In this document: piece by piece, positions 62,948 through 64,000 of the stretch
Layout: each line of letters opens with the position of its first letter
Position numbering within the stretch: the stretch's first letter is position 1
Notes under the pieces: generated by a model
Told to the model about the DNA's origin: nothing
What the model saw: the letters and a program-made list of their open reading frames with translations, nothing else
Databases searched by the model: none
Translations under genes and position numbers: made by a program
DNA from: JANTGF01 sp963750735
GTDB taxonomy: Bacteria > Bacteroidota > Bacteroidia > Bacteroidales > VadinHA17
Length of the DNA: 64,000 bases
Direction of reading: 5' to 3'
Assembly: GCA_963750735.1 (NCBI GenBank)
Contig: CAVVRY010000018.1
Location: 1 to 64,000 of the forward strand

Positions 62948-63122
62948 GATTTTAACTTTCAGATAAATTAATATTTCAGTAATGGAATCTAAAAATCTTA
63001 AAATTATTTAAAAAAAAGGCAATCAAGCAGAAAAATACTAAATTCGCTGCATATTTTCATCAAGTAAGATATATAGCTAATTATTCTACTTCGATTCATC
63101 AAAGTACTGAAAATAAGATAAT

Positions 63123-64000
63123 ATGAAGAATTTTAAGTTCTGGAATTTACTTTTCGGCTGGTTTAGTTTTCTAACTGCTGCAATAGTATATCTTTCAACA
63201 ATGGAGCCAACAGCCAGTTTATGGGATTGTGGTGAGTATATTGCAACAGCCTATAAGCTGCAGGTTGGACACCCTCCGGGAGCTCCATTATTTCAAATGA
63301 TAGCCAGGGTATTTACTCTTTTTGCTGGCAATGATGTTTCACAGGTTGCAAAAATGGTGAATGCTTTTTCAGCCCTCTCAAGTGCGTTTACAATAATGTT
63401 TTTATACTGGACCATCACTCACCTGGGAAGGAAATTGTTTGCTAAAGATGAAAATTATACAAATAGCAATATTATCGGAATAATAGCTGCAGGTCTTGTT
63501 GGGGCTTTTGCATACATGTTTTCTGATTCTTTCTGGTTCTCAGCAGTTGAGGGAGAAGTATATGCGAACTCTTCCTTATTTACAGCCATGGTTTTCTGGG
63601 CCATCTTAAAATGGGAAAATGTGGCAAATGAAAAGGGAAGCGACAAATGGATTATTTTAATTGCCTATCTCATGGGCCTTTCCATTGGGGTACACTTATT
63701 GAACCTCCTTGCGATTCCGGCCATTGTATTTGTCTATTACTTTAAGAAATCTGATAATATCAATATCCGCGGTATATTAACTGCAGGATTGGTTTCTGTT
63801 GCCCTTCTGGGGGTTGTTATGTATGGTATAATACTTGGATTATTTAAGGTTTCAGCCCAAATGGAATTATTCTTTGTGAATAGTCTGGGCCTTGGTTATA
63901 ATACTGGTTTTATTACCCATCTGTTGCTGCTGACCATTGCTCTTGTTGGAGCTATTTATTATTCCCAATACAAGAAGGAGCTAATTATTACAACAGTGCT
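63123..64000 (+). CDS. DUF2723 membrane protein (GT117-like), partial
   Basis: The ATG at 63123 opens a hydrophobic frame that runs off the right edge (292 codons seen). The N-terminal helix is followed by STMEPTASLWDCGEYIATAYKLQVGHPPGAPLF, in which WDCGE and GHPPGAP are the DUF2723 signature. These are multi-helix proteins related to GT-C glycosyltransferases such as protein O-mannosyltransferases, and are common in Bacteroidota. No stop lies in the visible part. Confidence 0.88.
   Translation, partial: MKNFKFWNLLFGWFSFLTAAIVYLSTMEPTASLWDCGEYIATAYKLQVGHPPGAPLFQMIARVFTLFAGNDVSQVAKMVNAFSALSSAFTIMFLYWTITHLGRKLFAKDENYTNSNIIGIIAAGLVGAFAYMFSDSFWFSAVEGEVYANSSLFTAMVFWAILKWENVANEKGSDKWIILIAYLMGLSIGVHLLNLLAIPAIVFVYYFKKSDNINIRGILTAGLVSVALLGVVMYGIILGLFKVSAQMELFFVNSLGLGYNTGFITHLLLLTIALVGAIYYSQYKKELIITTV

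Overview
The window looks like chromosomal DNA of a Bacteroidota (Bacteroidetes) bacterium, probably an anaerobic or facultative environmental lineage. The signs are: two secreted proteins with C-terminal type IX secretion (T9SS) sorting domains; Bacteroidota-typical DUF6438 and DUF5777 proteins; an F-ATPase encoded in two blocks with a short epsilon subunit; AT-rich intergenic DNA; and TAnnTTTG-like promoter halves. No rRNA, tRNA or CRISPR array was recognised.

Layout. 0-3 kb: the end of a SIMPL-domain gene, a zinc alcohol dehydrogenase and a GH29 fucosidase. 3.3-6 kb: DUF177-rpmF-plsX-fabH (ribosome and fatty-acid start module). 6.2-20 kb: bactofilin and F-ATPase genes (atpZ-like, a membrane protein, atpB-E-F-H-A-G), then a prenyl synthase, a lipoprotein, a T9SS metalloprotease-like protein and a decayed FAD oxidoreductase, then atpD-atpC. 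atpH is frameshifted by one base.

20.8-54 kb is the notable part: a respiratory multiheme cytochrome island. Ten intact c-type cytochrome genes carry about 99 heme-attachment motifs, and an eleventh, monoheme gene is broken. With them lie the System II heme ligation protein CcsBA, three NHL beta-propeller proteins each next to a multiheme gene, a porin-like beta-barrel directly upstream of a 21-heme cytochrome, a 19-heme cytochrome fused to a membrane cytochrome b (CbcL-like layout), a 7-heme/cytochrome b pair, a NapC/NirT-type cytochrome and three Crp/Fnr regulators. FNR-like palindromes (TTGAT-N4-ATCAA and close variants) lie upstream of two of the regulators and of several cytochrome units. 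My reading is a quinol-to-periplasm-to-outer-surface electron path, possibly extracellular electron transfer through a porin-cytochrome conduit, under redox control. The substrate or acceptor cannot be read from the sequence.

A broken IS3-family element and a DUF559 endonuclease gene, bracketed by two copies of a structured ~140 bp repeat, sit inside the island at 38.0-40.1 kb. 54.3-57 kb holds a deoC-sugar transporter-ribokinase operon. 57-64 kb holds a frameshifted PLP decarboxylase, a DUF5808 protein, an AlkD-type DNA glycosylase, a TolB-like/beta-barrel protein with an HELRH motif, a SUI1/YciH factor and the start of a DUF2723 membrane protein. Single-base indels interrupt several otherwise sound genes. 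Some may be sequencing errors, but the FAD oxidoreductase with at least four looks like real decay.
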